NCBI GenBank assembly: GCA_963820035.1
Contig: CAWFYK010000007.1
Location: 1 to 64,000 of the forward strand
From: JAWWPG01 sp963820035
Lineage (GTDB): Bacteria; Actinomycetota; Actinomycetes; Propionibacteriales; Nocardioidaceae
Reading direction: 5' to 3'
DNA: 64,000 bases
Shown: in pieces, positions 36,576 through 45,290 of the stretch
Layout: the number at the start of each line of letters is the position of its first letter
Position numbering within the stretch: position 1 is the stretch's first letter
The notes under the pieces: generated by a model
What the model was told of the DNA's origin: nothing
Databases searched by the model: none
What the model saw: only the letters and a program-made list of their open reading frames with translations
Made by a program: the position numbers and the translations under genes

Positions 36576-39137
36576 CTACGGACTCCCGGCGCGCGGCTGC
36601 AGGGTCAACCGGTCCGTCGTCGCCTGCGACACGGCCGCAGGGCTGAACGGCCACGGCAGCGTCTCACCCGCCAGCCACACGCTGGTCTGGTCGGTGTAGT
36701 GCGAGTTGAACGCGTGGCCGGACTCGCCGGTGAGGTCCACCCACCGCGCCGCGTCGAGGTTGTCGAGCGGGATGATCATCCGCATCGACGGCAGGCTGGT
36801 CACGCGGAAGCCCTTGCTGGCGTTATAGCTCGCTGCGTCCACGACGGACGTGCCGCCCGGCAGGTCGTAGGGCCCGCGGTTGAAAAGGAAGCCCACCGGT
36901 GAGTTCTTGGAGCCGAGGGTCGGGTTGCGCAGATAGAGCTGGTGCAGGTTGCCCCAACGCCACTGACCGGGCACGCTCGACCGCAGCCGCGTCAGGTCGT
37001 TGCGCGCTCCCTCGAGCGACTCGCGAAGGATCGTGTCGCGGGTCTCGCGCTTGGCCGTGTCGACGTTGTCCCAGAAACTGTCACGCGGCTTCTCGAGCAG
37101 GTTCTGCACGACCGTCCACCACCGGCTGTCGCCGTCCGGCCACGCCTCCTTGGGCAGCTGGTCGTGGAACGTCTTGGCCAGCAGGCTCTTCCACACGGCG
37201 TTGAAGTACGCCGCGGCCGGCGAGTCGGCGCTCTGGTGGTAGTCCCAGCCCTTGAGCAGGTCCTGCGCGGTGCGGTAGTACGGCGTCGGCAGCTGAACCT
37301 TGAGGAGAACCGGCGTCAGCTTCTCGGCGAGGGCGCTGAAGGTGTCCAGCTGGATCTTCGCCATGTCGCCCACGGTCAGCTTCGGCGTCCGCTCCAGCAG
37401 GTCGCGGATCCGCTGCGACCGGTAACCGTAGTCGAAGGAGTCGCCGATGTAGTAGGGGTAGCGCGGTGACACGACGGCCTGGTTGGCCGTCACGACATAG
37501 CCGTCCTTGGGGTCGAGCACGTTCGGGAGAGCGTCGAACGGCACGTAGTCCGAGCTCCACTCGTACGCCGGGTCCCACCCCGGCACCGGCCAGTCACCGT
37601 TGCCAGTACGCCGGATCGGGATCTTGCCGGGCGCCTGGTAGCCGATATGGCCTCGAGTGTCCGCGTAGACCAGGTTCTGGCTGGGGGCGTCGAAGGTACG
37701 CGCGGCGTCCCGGAACTGGTCCCAGGTGTGCGCCCGGTCGATGCCGAACAGCGAGTCAGCGGTCCGGCCAGGCTGCAGCGCCGTCCAGCGCAGAGCGACC
37801 GCGTAGCCGGACCCGCGCGGCGGCGAGTCCGCGACGGCCGGCGCGCGCCGCCCGACCCGGGCCAGCTGGTCGTCGACGTCGGAGACGATCGGCCCGTGCC
37901 GCGTGCTCCGCACGGTGATCGTGACCGGGCTCCCACCCTGGACGTCGAACGTCTCCCTCCGCTCCTGGAGCGGGAGCCAGTGGCCGTTGTAGCGGTAGCG
38001 GTTCCCGTCGACCTTCTCCAGATAGAGGTCCTCGGTGTCCGGGTAGAGGTTGGTGAACCCCCAGGCGATGGAGTCGTTGTGACCGATGATCACCCCCGGC
38101 ACGCCGGAGAAGGTGAAGCCACTGACGTCGTAGGGGCAGGCCGCCGTGACCGTCCGGCAGTGCAGGCCCATCTCATACCAGACTCCCGGCATCGACTCGT
38201 CGAGATGCGGGTCGTTCGCGAGGATGGGCTTGCCGCTGGCGGTATGGCGGCCGGAGACCGCCCACGCGTTCGAGCCGATCCCGTCGCCTCTCCCGAGGAG
38301 CTCGTTGAGCCCCGAGGCGGCGTCACCCGCCGCAGCCAGGGCCGGCGTGAACGCCCTTGCCGGAAAGGCGGGTCGCGGTGGCAGCCGGCTTCCACCGTGG
38401 GTCGCATCCTGCTCGTAGACACCGTCGACCACCGCGCCCTGGTTGACGATCGGCAGATGCTGCTTGTAGGGGTAGGGAGGATAGAGCTCGGCGATCTGGC
38501 TCGTGGAGAGCGTCGTCGACTCGAGGGAGCGGTCGATCTCGTCCTGCATGTTGGACCCCAGGCTCCAGGCCATCGCCTTCAGCCACGACATCGAGTCGAC
38601 CGGAGTCCACGGGGCCGGCGTGTAGCGAACCCCGCTGAGCCCCAGCACGGCGTACTCCAGCGACAGCTTCGACCCCTTGTGGTCGGCGAGGTAGGCGTTG
38701 ACGCCGGCACTGAACGACTCGAGGTAGGTGCGGGTCTCGGGAGACAGCAGCGGCAGCTCGGCCTCCGCGACCCGCCGCCAGCCGAGTGTGCGCACGAACA
38801 TGTCCGTCTTGAGAGCGCTGTGACCGAACAATGAGCTGAGGGTTCCGGAGGTGAGATGCCGGCGGAAGTCCATCTCGAAGAAGCGGTCCTGCGCCTGCAC
38901 GTAACCCTGGGCGAAGAACAGGTCGGTCGCCGTGTCCGCGTAGATCTGAGGAATCCCGGAGCTGTCGCGCATGACGGACACCGGGTCCTGGAGACCGGGC
39001 ACATCGATGGTGCCGCTGGTCTGCGGGAAAGACCGGTGGACGGTCCACACGACGGTGATCGAGGCCACGACGAGGACCACGACGAGCACAGCTGCGCCCC
39101 AGGTCAGGATCTTCAGCGGGCGGGACACGGCGACCAT
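36576..39137 (-). CDS. penicillin acylase family (Ntn-hydrolase) protein
   Basis: 853 residues with an N-terminal membrane anchor (WGAAVLVVVLVVASITVVWT). The small-subunit region has QIYADTATDLFFAQGYVQAQ and DRFFEMDFRRHLTSGTLSSL. The autocatalytic cleavage site is GDGIGSNAWAVSGRHTASGK, where the Ser in GSNAWAV becomes the N-terminal nucleophile, followed by ILANDPHLDESMPGVWYEMG. The C-terminal part has GQWRWGNLHQLYLRN and the final GHAFNSHYTDQTSVWLAGE. Related enzymes hydrolyse beta-lactam side chains or acyl-homoserine lactones; the substrate is unknown. It is divergent from the zinc-ribbon gene. Confidence 0.9.
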   Translation of the reverse strand: MVAVSRPLKILTWGAAVLVVVLVVASITVVWTVHRSFPQTSGTIDVPGLQDPVSVMRDSSGIPQIYADTATDLFFAQGYVQAQDRFFEMDFRRHLTSGTLSSLFGHSALKTDMFVRTLGWRRVAEAELPLLSPETRTYLESFSAGVNAYLADHKGSKLSLEYAVLGLSGVRYTPAPWTPVDSMSWLKAMAWSLGSNMQDEIDRSLESTTLSTSQIAELYPPYPYKQHLPIVNQGAVVDGVYEQDATHGGSRLPPRPAFPARAFTPALAAAGDAASGLNELLGRGDGIGSNAWAVSGRHTASGKPILANDPHLDESMPGVWYEMGLHCRTVTAACPYDVSGFTFSGVPGVIIGHNDSIAWGFTNLYPDTEDLYLEKVDGNRYRYNGHWLPLQERRETFDVQGGSPVTITVRSTRHGPIVSDVDDQLARVGRRAPAVADSPPRGSGYAVALRWTALQPGRTADSLFGIDRAHTWDQFRDAARTFDAPSQNLVYADTRGHIGYQAPGKIPIRRTGNGDWPVPGWDPAYEWSSDYVPFDALPNVLDPKDGYVVTANQAVVSPRYPYYIGDSFDYGYRSQRIRDLLERTPKLTVGDMAKIQLDTFSALAEKLTPVLLKVQLPTPYYRTAQDLLKGWDYHQSADSPAAAYFNAVWKSLLAKTFHDQLPKEAWPDGDSRWWTVVQNLLEKPRDSFWDNVDTAKRETRDTILRESLEGARNDLTRLRSSVPGQWRWGNLHQLYLRNPTLGSKNSPVGFLFNRGPYDLPGGTSVVDAASYNASKGFRVTSLPSMRMIIPLDNLDAARWVDLTGESGHAFNSHYTDQTSVWLAGETLPWPFSPAAVSQATTDRLTLQPRAGSP

Positions 39138-39220
39138 TGTGCCCCGTGGCTGCCCTCAGCCCGGTCTCCCGGTGCTGGGCTTTGCGTCCGGCGGCCCGCT
39201 GACGCACAATAGACGTGCAC

Positions 39221-39247
39221 TTAGCAGTCGGCGTCCACGAGTGCTAA
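39221..39247. promoter_or_regulatory. CIRCE element (HrcA operator)
   Basis: TTAGCAGTC-N9-GAGTGCTAA, one base away from the consensus TTAGCACTC-N9-GAGTGCTAA. It lies 50 bases before the zinc-ribbon gene start and should make that gene heat-shock controlled through HrcA. Confidence 0.85.
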
Positions 39248-39297
39248 CTGCGACGAGGCATCAGCGCAGCGGGAGCGCAGAACAGGAAGGAACCTTC

Positions 39298-39699
39298 GTG
39301 CCGGTCTACCAGTACGCCTGCACCGAGTGCGGCGAGCAGCTCGAGGTGCGTCAGAGCTTCACCGACGACGCGCTGACCGTATGTCCCGTTTGCGAGGGTC
39401 GGCTGCGCAAGGTCCTCAACGCGGTGGGCGTCGTGTTCAAGGGCTCCGGCTTCTACCGCAACGACAGCCGCGCGTCAGCCACGGCTGGCGCGCCAGGCGC
39501 CTCTGGTACGGCGGACGGCTCGGCCGCGAAGACCGGTGCGGACAAGTCCGATGGCGAGAAGGGCGGCGACAAGGAGAAGGTGGCGGCGAAGTCGGATTCG
39601 GCTGCTGCTGCGAAGCCGGCGGCCAAAGACCCGGGTGGCAAGGACGGTTCGCGAGGTTCGTCCAGCGGCACCAAGCCGGCCGCCGCCGCGGCCCGCTGA
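39298..39699 (+). CDS. ruc: Ruc/FmdB-type zinc-ribbon chaperone with disordered tail
   Basis: 133 residues from GTG 39,298, with an AGGAAGGA ribosome site. PVYQYACTECGEQLEVRQSF and TVCPVCEGRLRKVLNAVGVV hold the two CxxC pairs of a zinc ribbon, then FKGSGFYRNDSR, and a tail of Ala, Gly, Lys, Ser and Asp that should be disordered. It matches the shape of Rv0991c (Ruc), a redox-regulated chaperone of M. tuberculosis whose gene is under HrcA; the CIRCE upstream supports that. Neighbours (cyclo-ligase, UGP, moeA, mscL) agree with the mycobacterial locus. Confidence 0.82.
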   Translation: MPVYQYACTECGEQLEVRQSFTDDALTVCPVCEGRLRKVLNAVGVVFKGSGFYRNDSRASATAGAPGASGTADGSAAKTGADKSDGEKGGDKEKVAAKSDSAAAAKPAAKDPGGKDGSRGSSSGTKPAAAAAR

Positions 39700-39778
39700 T
39701 CCCGTCCACCTCGATCCACAGGTGGAGCCGGCGTCTCGAACCCTGTGGATGACCGGCCCGCAGGTGCCCGCTCCCTCC

Positions 39779-39784
39779 TAGCCT
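39779..39784 (+). promoter_or_regulatory. -10 box TAGCCT for the SAF protein gene
   Basis: TAGCCT ends six bases before ATG 39,791; leaderless spacing. Confidence 0.45.
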
Positions 39785-39790
39785 GGTGCG

Positions 39791-40408
39791 ATGGCCGACA
39801 TCCGAGCCGTCACCCAGCGAGCCCGCCGCGTCCTCCTCAGATACCGGCGGCCGTTGAGTGCGCTGCTGGCAGCGCTCACCGTGCTCACCGTCATCGAGTC
39901 GCTGGCCCCCGCATCCCCAGAGCGCCATCCGGTCGTGGTCGCGGCCCACGACCTGGCGGCCGGCGACACCGTGACGACCGGCGACGTGACGGTGGTGGGG
40001 ATGCCGGCTGCACTCGTCCCGGCGGGGTCCGCATCCTCCGCCTCCGAGGTGGTCGGGCAGGTCGTTGCTGGGCCGATGCGCTCCCGCGCGGTCGTCACGG
40101 ACCGTAGTCTGCTGGGGCCCTCCCTCGTCGCCGGCTACCCGCGCGGCTCCGTGGCCGCACCGGTCCGGATCCGCGACGCAGGAGTGGTCCGGCTGCTCCA
40201 GGTCGGCGACCTGATCGACGTCTATGCGGCTCGAGATGCCGATGCCGCCGCCGACCTCGTCGTCGCCTCCGCGCCGGTGGTCACTCTCCCGGCCACTGAC
40301 GACAGCGAGCAGGGCGGGCTGGTGGTGCTGGACGTCTCACCCGGCCAGGCGGCAGCCCTCGCGCAAGCGGCGGCGACCTCGGTGCTGTCGGTGACGCTGC
40401 GGCGGTGA
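39791..40408 (+). CDS. SAF-domain (CpaB/FlgA-like) protein
   Basis: 205 residues. One membrane span near residues 20-38 (PLSALLAALTVLTVIESLA), then the SAF domain VVVAAHDLAAGDTVTTGDVT and RSRAVVTDRSLLGPSLVAGY, and a second beta-rich part VRLLQVGDLIDVYAARDADA. This is the RcpC/CpaB-like arrangement found in Flp pilus assembly, but no pilus genes are near. It is common next to mscL in Nocardioides-type genomes, and the role is unknown. Confidence 0.8.
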   Translation: MADIRAVTQRARRVLLRYRRPLSALLAALTVLTVIESLAPASPERHPVVVAAHDLAAGDTVTTGDVTVVGMPAALVPAGSASSASEVVGQVVAGPMRSRAVVTDRSLLGPSLVAGYPRGSVAAPVRIRDAGVVRLLQVGDLIDVYAARDADAAADLVVASAPVVTLPATDDSEQGGLVVLDVSPGQAAALAQAAATSVLSVTLRR

Positions 40409-40509
40409 GATACCTCCCGTCGGGACCTGTCGCCGTAGCCGCTCTGCTAGCGTCGACGACCGATCCGCGCCGTCGATGGGCGCCCCAATAGGACAGGACC
40501 ACCTCGCAT

Positions 40510-40878
40510 ATGAAGGGCTTCAAGGAGTTCATCCTCCGTGGCAACCTCGTCGAGCTCGCCGTCGCGTTCATCATGGCGGTGGCGTTCGCGGCGGTGGTGA
40601 CGGCATTCGTGCAGATGATCCTCGACATCGTGGGCAAGCTTGGCGGCTCCCCCGACTTCTCCGGCTACGCGCCGGGAGGTGTCCACGTCGGCAGCTTCCT
40701 GACGGCACTCATCAGCTTCCTGATCCTTGCCGCCATCGTCTACTTCTTCGTCGTGGTGCCCTACATGAAGGCTCGCGAGCGCTTCATGCCCACCGAGGCC
40801 GAGTCGGCGCCCACCGAAGACATCACCTTGCTCACCGAGATCCGCGACCTGCTCCGCGACCGCGCCTCCACACCCTAA
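40510..40878 (+). CDS. mscL: large-conductance mechanosensitive channel MscL
   Basis: 122 residues, the usual length. MKGFKEFILRGNLVELAVAF starts with the amphipathic helix and enters TM1 (FIMAVAFAAVVTAF), with an extracellular loop FSGYAPGGVHVGSF and TM2 (LISFLILAAIVYFFVVVPY). The C-terminal helix is acidic, EDITLLTEIRDLLRDR. Opens at high membrane tension to release solutes during hypo-osmotic shock. Equivalent to Rv0985c in the related mycobacterial locus. Confidence 0.95.
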   Translation: MKGFKEFILRGNLVELAVAFIMAVAFAAVVTAFVQMILDIVGKLGGSPDFSGYAPGGVHVGSFLTALISFLILAAIVYFFVVVPYMKARERFMPTEAESAPTEDITLLTEIRDLLRDRASTP

Positions 40879-40927
40879 CGATCCAAGGCTTGCCGTCGCG
40901 CCATTCGAGACCTCCCGTCGGGGCTCC

Positions 40928-41191
40928 TCAGTGGTGCGGTGGCACGTCGCGGAGAATCTCGGCATCTCGGGCGTCGGTGCCGCCGGATCCTGTCGCATCG
41001 GCGGGGTCGGCCACGTCGTCGGAGGTCGACTCCGGAAGCACGTCGCCAAAGACCTCGGCGAGTCGGCGCTTCTCGGCAGCCCGCTTCCGGCTCTGCGCCT
41101 CAGGACCGTCCCGCCGTACTCCGACAGTGGTGGCCTGGTCCGCCGCCTGCGGCTCATCGGCCGCGGGCGCTTCCTCGTGCCCGGAGGTCAT
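40928..41191 (-). CDS. small conserved hypothetical protein
   Basis: 87 residues from ATG 41,191, overlapping the epimerase stop (ATGA). Acidic N-terminus, then QSRKRAAEKRRLAEVFGDVL and a tail ending DAEILRDVPPHH. The RLAEVFGDVLPE and terminal PPHH pattern recurs in short actinobacterial proteins annotated hypothetical, as I recall. No known domain. Co-transcribed with the epimerase. Confidence 0.65.
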   Translation of the reverse strand: MTSGHEEAPAADEPQAADQATTVGVRRDGPEAQSRKRAAEKRRLAEVFGDVLPESTSDDVADPADATGSGGTDARDAEILRDVPPHH

Positions 41192-42090
41192 CGCGGTGTC
41201 GACTCGCCCATCCACTGCGAGTCGAAGACCGGATGGGACGGTTTCCAGCCGGTGACCTCGTGTAGCCGCGTCGACGAGATCCGGTGGGAGCGGGTGGCCG
41301 GCTCGAGGCGTTCACCGGCCATCTTGACGACGATCCGCGGCATGAAGCCGACATGGCCCCTGCCGACGACCTCGCCGAAGACAGCCAGCATGTCGGCTCG
41401 TCTGATCGGGTCGGCGCCGACGTTGTAGACCCCCTCCGGCGCATGCAGGGCGGCCGCGACGGCAGACCCCGCGTCCTCAGGTTGCACCAGATGGGCCCAG
41501 TTGTTCGGGTCGCCCAGTCCGATGGGTCGGCCCGACCGTGCCCGGCCGAGCATCCAGCGGGTCGCCGGATCGTCGCCGACGAGGGTGCCGAACCGCAGCA
41601 CGACCGCATCGCGCCCCGCTGTCACGAAACCCATCGCGTTGGCCTCCGCCACCGCCGCCGGTTCCAGGGCTCGGGTCACAGAGAGCGGGCTGGTCTCGGT
41701 GATCCAGCCGTCGCCACTGTCGGTATAGAGGGTCGAGACGGACTCCTGGATCACCCGACGTACGCCGGCCGCCTCGGCCGCTGCCGTCACCACCCGCGAG
41801 CCGTCCGTGCGGAGGCGATCGTTGATCCGCCAGGCGCCGCGCCGCATGCCGGACATCCCGACGGGGATGTGGGTGGCCAGGTTGCAGACCACGTCGAAAC
41901 CCTGGAGGGCGTCCGTCATGGCATCGACGTCGAAGAGGTGCACCGAGATCGGGGTCGCGCCAGCGCCCTGCAAAGCGCGAGACTTGTCGATCCCCCGCGC
42001 AACGCCCGTGACCTCGTGCCCGTCGGCCAGCAACGCCTTGACGGCGAAACTTCCGAGTACCCCCGTTGCGCCCGTGACGAAAACCTTCAC
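41188..42090 (-). CDS. NAD-dependent epimerase/dehydratase family protein
   Basis: 300 residues from GTG 42,090, with a good GAAGGGG ribosome site. FVTGATGVLGSFAVKALLAD is the NAD(P)-binding start, DVVCNLATHIPVG and VIQESVSTLYTDSGDGWITE follow. The YxxxK of standard epimerases is not obvious: the Tyr is in LYTDSG and no Lys follows four residues later, so it is closer to the atypical extended SDRs that bind rather than epimerise. Substrate unknown. Confidence 0.8.
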   Translation of the reverse strand: MKVFVTGATGVLGSFAVKALLADGHEVTGVARGIDKSRALQGAGATPISVHLFDVDAMTDALQGFDVVCNLATHIPVGMSGMRRGAWRINDRLRTDGSRVVTAAAEAAGVRRVIQESVSTLYTDSGDGWITETSPLSVTRALEPAAVAEANAMGFVTAGRDAVVLRFGTLVGDDPATRWMLGRARSGRPIGLGDPNNWAHLVQPEDAGSAVAAALHAPEGVYNVGADPIRRADMLAVFGEVVGRGHVGFMPRIVVKMAGERLEPATRSHRISSTRLHEVTGWKPSHPVFDSQWMGESTPR

Positions 42091-42222
42091 GCACCACCCC
42101 TTCGATGATGTTACGAGACCATAACAGAAGTGCCGGATTCCGTAAGTCGTCCAACAGACCCCCGGACCGCGGAGCGCCGCCTGGAGTCGACAGTGCCCAC
42201 CGCGTCCAGCATGATGCGAGTC

Positions 42223-43854
42223 ATGGCACATCCACGAGCAGGACAGCCTGCCGCCCCCGAGGACCTGATCGACGTCGACGCGGTGGTGGCCGCCTACTTC
42301 GACATCGCACCCGATCCCGCCAACCCGGACCAGCGGGTGGTCTTCGGCACGTCGGGCCACCGCGGCTCGAGCCTCGACGGCGCCTTCAACGAGCCGCACA
42401 TCGCCGCGACGACCCAGGCGATCTGCGAGTACCGGGCTGCGCAGGGCTACACCGGCCCCCTCTTCCTCGGCAAGGACACCCATGCCCTGTCCGGGCCCGC
42501 CTGGGAGACGGCGATCGAGGTGTTGGTCGCCCACGGCGTCGACGTCCGCATCGACTCGACCGGCCGTTATACCCCCACCCCCGCGGTCAGCCATGCCATC
42601 CTTGCGGCGAACGCCTCGGGGGGTCCGGCGGCGGACGGCATCGTCGTCACCCCCTCCCACAACCCGCCGCGCGACGGTGGCTTCAAATACAACCCGCCCC
42701 ACGGCGGACCGGCGGACACCGACGCCACGAGCGTCATCGCCGCCCGTGCCAACGAGCTCCTCGAGTCCCACCTCTCCGGCGTACGACGAGTGAGCGGCAC
42801 CGAGGCGGCCGCAGGCTGCACGCCGTACGACTTCATGACGGCCTACGTCGACGACCTGCCCTCGGTGCTGGACCTCGACGCGATCAGGTCGGCGGGGATC
42901 CGGATCGGCGCGGACCCTCTGGGCGGGGCCAGCGTGGACTACTGGGGGGCGATCGCCGAGCGCCACAAGCTCGACCTCACCGTCGTCAACCCGGCGGTCG
43001 ACCCCACCTGGCGCTTCATGACGCTCGACACCGACGGCAAGATCCGGATGGACTGCTCCTCGCCTAATGCGATGGCATCGCTGATCGCCGCTCGCGACCG
43101 CTTCGACATCTCGACCGGCAACGACGCGGACTCCGACCGGCACGGCATCGTGACCCCCGACGCGGGGCTGATGAACCCCAACCACTTCCTCGCGGTGGCG
43201 ATCGGCTACCTCTTCGGGCACCGCCCAGGCTGGCCGGAGGGCGCCGCGATCGGCAAGACCTTGGTGAGCTCGTCGATGATCGACCGGGTGGCTGCCGAGC
43301 TCGATCGGCACCTGCTGGAGGTGCCGGTCGGCTTCAAGTGGTTCGTGCCCGGCCTGCTCGACGGGAGTGTCGGATTCGGTGGCGAGGAGTCCGCGGGTGC
43401 GTCGTTCCTCCGCACCCGTGGTTCGGTCTGGACCACCGACAAGGACGGCATCATCATGGCGCTGCTCGCGAGCGAGATCCTGGCCGTTACGGGTCGGAGC
43501 CCGAGCGAGCACTACCGCGACCTCGTCGAGCGGCACGGCGACCCGGCGTACGCCCGGATCGACGCTCCCGCGAACCGCGAGGAGAAGGCCAAGCTCGCCA
43601 AGCTGTCTCCGTCAGACGTCACCGCGACGACCGTCGCGGGCGAGGCGATCACCGCCACGCTCACGACAGCGCCGGGCAACGACGCCCCCATCGGCGGGCT
43701 CAAGGTGTGCACCGAGTCGGCCTGGTTCGCCGCCCGGCCCTCCGGGACCGAAGACGTCTACAAGATCTATGCGGAGTCCTTCAAGGGGCCAGACCACCTC
43801 GCGCAGGTGCAGGCGGAGGCGAAGGACGTGGTCACCAGCGCCCTCAAGGCCTGA
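42223..43854 (+). CDS. pgm: phosphoglucomutase (alpha-D-glucose phosphate-specific)
   Basis: 543 residues from ATG 42,223 (AHPRAGQPAAPEDLIDVD); a longer frame to 42,130 exists. VVFGTSGHRGSSLDGAFNEP is the N-terminal signature, DGIVVTPSHNPPRDGGFKYN holds the phospho-serine, DADSDRHGIVTPDAGLMNPN binds magnesium, and GFGGEESAGASFLRTRG and CTESAWFAARPSGTEDVYKI close the active site. Interconverts glucose-1- and 6-phosphate, feeding the UGP enzyme at 33,665. Confidence 0.95.
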   Translation: MAHPRAGQPAAPEDLIDVDAVVAAYFDIAPDPANPDQRVVFGTSGHRGSSLDGAFNEPHIAATTQAICEYRAAQGYTGPLFLGKDTHALSGPAWETAIEVLVAHGVDVRIDSTGRYTPTPAVSHAILAANASGGPAADGIVVTPSHNPPRDGGFKYNPPHGGPADTDATSVIAARANELLESHLSGVRRVSGTEAAAGCTPYDFMTAYVDDLPSVLDLDAIRSAGIRIGADPLGGASVDYWGAIAERHKLDLTVVNPAVDPTWRFMTLDTDGKIRMDCSSPNAMASLIAARDRFDISTGNDADSDRHGIVTPDAGLMNPNHFLAVAIGYLFGHRPGWPEGAAIGKTLVSSSMIDRVAAELDRHLLEVPVGFKWFVPGLLDGSVGFGGEESAGASFLRTRGSVWTTDKDGIIMALLASEILAVTGRSPSEHYRDLVERHGDPAYARIDAPANREEKAKLAKLSPSDVTATTVAGEAITATLTTAPGNDAPIGGLKVCTESAWFAARPSGTEDVYKIYAESFKGPDHLAQVQAEAKDVVTSALKA

Positions 43855-43861
43855 GTCGGCC

Positions 43862-43935
43862 CGGATTCGTCCGGTCCGCTCACGCTGAGAACCCGCGCAC
43901 TGCGTCAGACGAATCCCCAGGACCGGACGAATCCG
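43862..43935. terminator. 16-bp perfect inverted repeat between convergent genes
   Basis: CGGATTCGTCCGGTCC at 43,862-43,877 and its exact complement at 43,920-43,935, with a 42-base loop that itself contains GACGAATCC. It lies between pgm and the M16 peptidase gene. Could serve both directions; no T-tract. A repeated element is also possible. Confidence 0.6.
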
Positions 43936-43943
43936 AGCCGCAG

Positions 43944-45290
43944 CTAGGGCCGCGGCAGCACCTCGACCGGCGCGTGCCCCAGCCCCTCCAGCGGACCTGC
44001 GATCTGCGAGGCATCTCCGGCGACCACCACGGTGAACGTCTCGGGGGCGACCACGAGACCCCACGCATCGTTAGCGCTCGCCGTCGTGACGTCCCTGATC
44101 CGGGCCAGGTTGGCGTCCACGTTATCGGGGGGGAGCCCTTGCGACACCAACATCTCCACCCGGTCGACGACGGCATCCGCCCGTTCGAACCCGAGCGCCG
44201 CCGAGTCCGTCGCGGCGCGGACACCGGTGCTGACCTCGTCGTCGGTGAGGCTGCCACGGGAGTCCCGCAGAATGGTCAGGATGTCGCCGACAGCCTCGCC
44301 GGTGCTCTCGCTCTTGACGCTCGCCCCCACGCCAAGAAGCCCGACGAGGCGACTCGTGTCGAGGGTCGAGCCGACGCCGTACGTGAAGCCCTTCTGCTCC
44401 CGCAGCACGGTGTTGAGGCGCGACCCGAAGCTGCCTCCCACGGCATAGTTCGCCACGAAGAGCGCAGGCCAACGCGGGTCGCCCCGGGTGATCCCGGCGG
44501 TCGCCATCCGGAGGGTGGCCTGGGGAGCGTCGGGCCAGTCGACCAGCAGCACCCGCGGTTGCAGACTCACCGTTGCGGGCTCGCGCACCGCCGGCGTCGA
44601 GCCCCGGTGGATCCACCCACCCAGGGCTTGCTCGGCGACCGCGGCGGGATCGGCGGCGGCGAAGTCACCGGCCACGATCAGCACGGCGTTCGACGGCTGA
44701 AGGTGGTCGGAGGTGAAGCCGACGACGTCGTCGCGGGTGACCGCGGCGACGGTCTCCGCCGTGCCGCCGATCGGCCGGCCGGCGCGCGAGGCTCCAAAGA
44801 GCGCGCCGTTGAGACGTTCGACGGTGACGGATCCGGGATACGCCTTGGCCTGCTCGATCTCCTGCAGCCGCAGCCGCCGTTCCTGCTCGAAGTCGCGCGA
44901 CGTGAAGGTCGGGTCCGTGACGGCCATCGCCATGAGGTCGAGGCCGCGGGCGAGATGGGAGGAGGGCGCCGAAAGCCGGACAGCGAAGGAGTCCGCCGAC
45001 GCGGACGCGTCGAGCTCGGCACCGGCCGCGGCCAGGGCGTCGGAGAAGTCGTCGGCCGAAAGGCCCGCGGCGCCGCGAGTGAGCGTGCGTGCCACCAGCC
45101 CGGCCACCCCTTCGATGTCTCGCGGTTCGGCGCCGAGAGGTACGTCGAACAGCAGCGACGCGCTGACGACGTACTGACCAGGGCAGTGGTAGGCCAGTAC
45201 CCGGATCCCATTGTCGAGGACGGACTCGCGCACCACCGGGAAGCGCCAACCGAGCGCCGGCGACACAGCAGGCGCAGTCGGGCCGGTCAT
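43944..45290 (-). CDS. M16 peptidase-like subunit, non-catalytic
   Basis: 448 residues. RESVLDNGIRVLAYHCPGQY opens an M16 fold, but the HxxEH zinc motif is missing: the region reads DIEGVAGLVARTLTRGAAG. It keeps NAVLIVAGDFAAADPAAVAE and the C-terminal VLREQKGFTYGVGSTLDTSR, which is the R/Y substrate-binding pair of this family. So it is the partner half of the catalytic subunit just upstream. ATG overlaps that gene's stop by four bases (ATGA). Confidence 0.88.
   Translation of the reverse strand: MTGPTAPAVSPALGWRFPVVRESVLDNGIRVLAYHCPGQYVVSASLLFDVPLGAEPRDIEGVAGLVARTLTRGAAGLSADDFSDALAAAGAELDASASADSFAVRLSAPSSHLARGLDLMAMAVTDPTFTSRDFEQERRLRLQEIEQAKAYPGSVTVERLNGALFGASRAGRPIGGTAETVAAVTRDDVVGFTSDHLQPSNAVLIVAGDFAAADPAAVAEQALGGWIHRGSTPAVREPATVSLQPRVLLVDWPDAPQATLRMATAGITRGDPRWPALFVANYAVGGSFGSRLNTVLREQKGFTYGVGSTLDTSRLVGLLGVGASVKSESTGEAVGDILTILRDSRGSLTDDEVSTGVRAATDSAALGFERADAVVDRVEMLVSQGLPPDNVDANLARIRDVTTASANDAWGLVVAPETFTVVVAGDASQIAGPLEGLGHAPVEVLPRP

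Noticed and set aside
40411..40925. ACCTCCCGTCGGG sequence after both the SAF gene and mscL as a repeated terminator
   Set aside because: The possible stem is only four pairs, too weak to claim.
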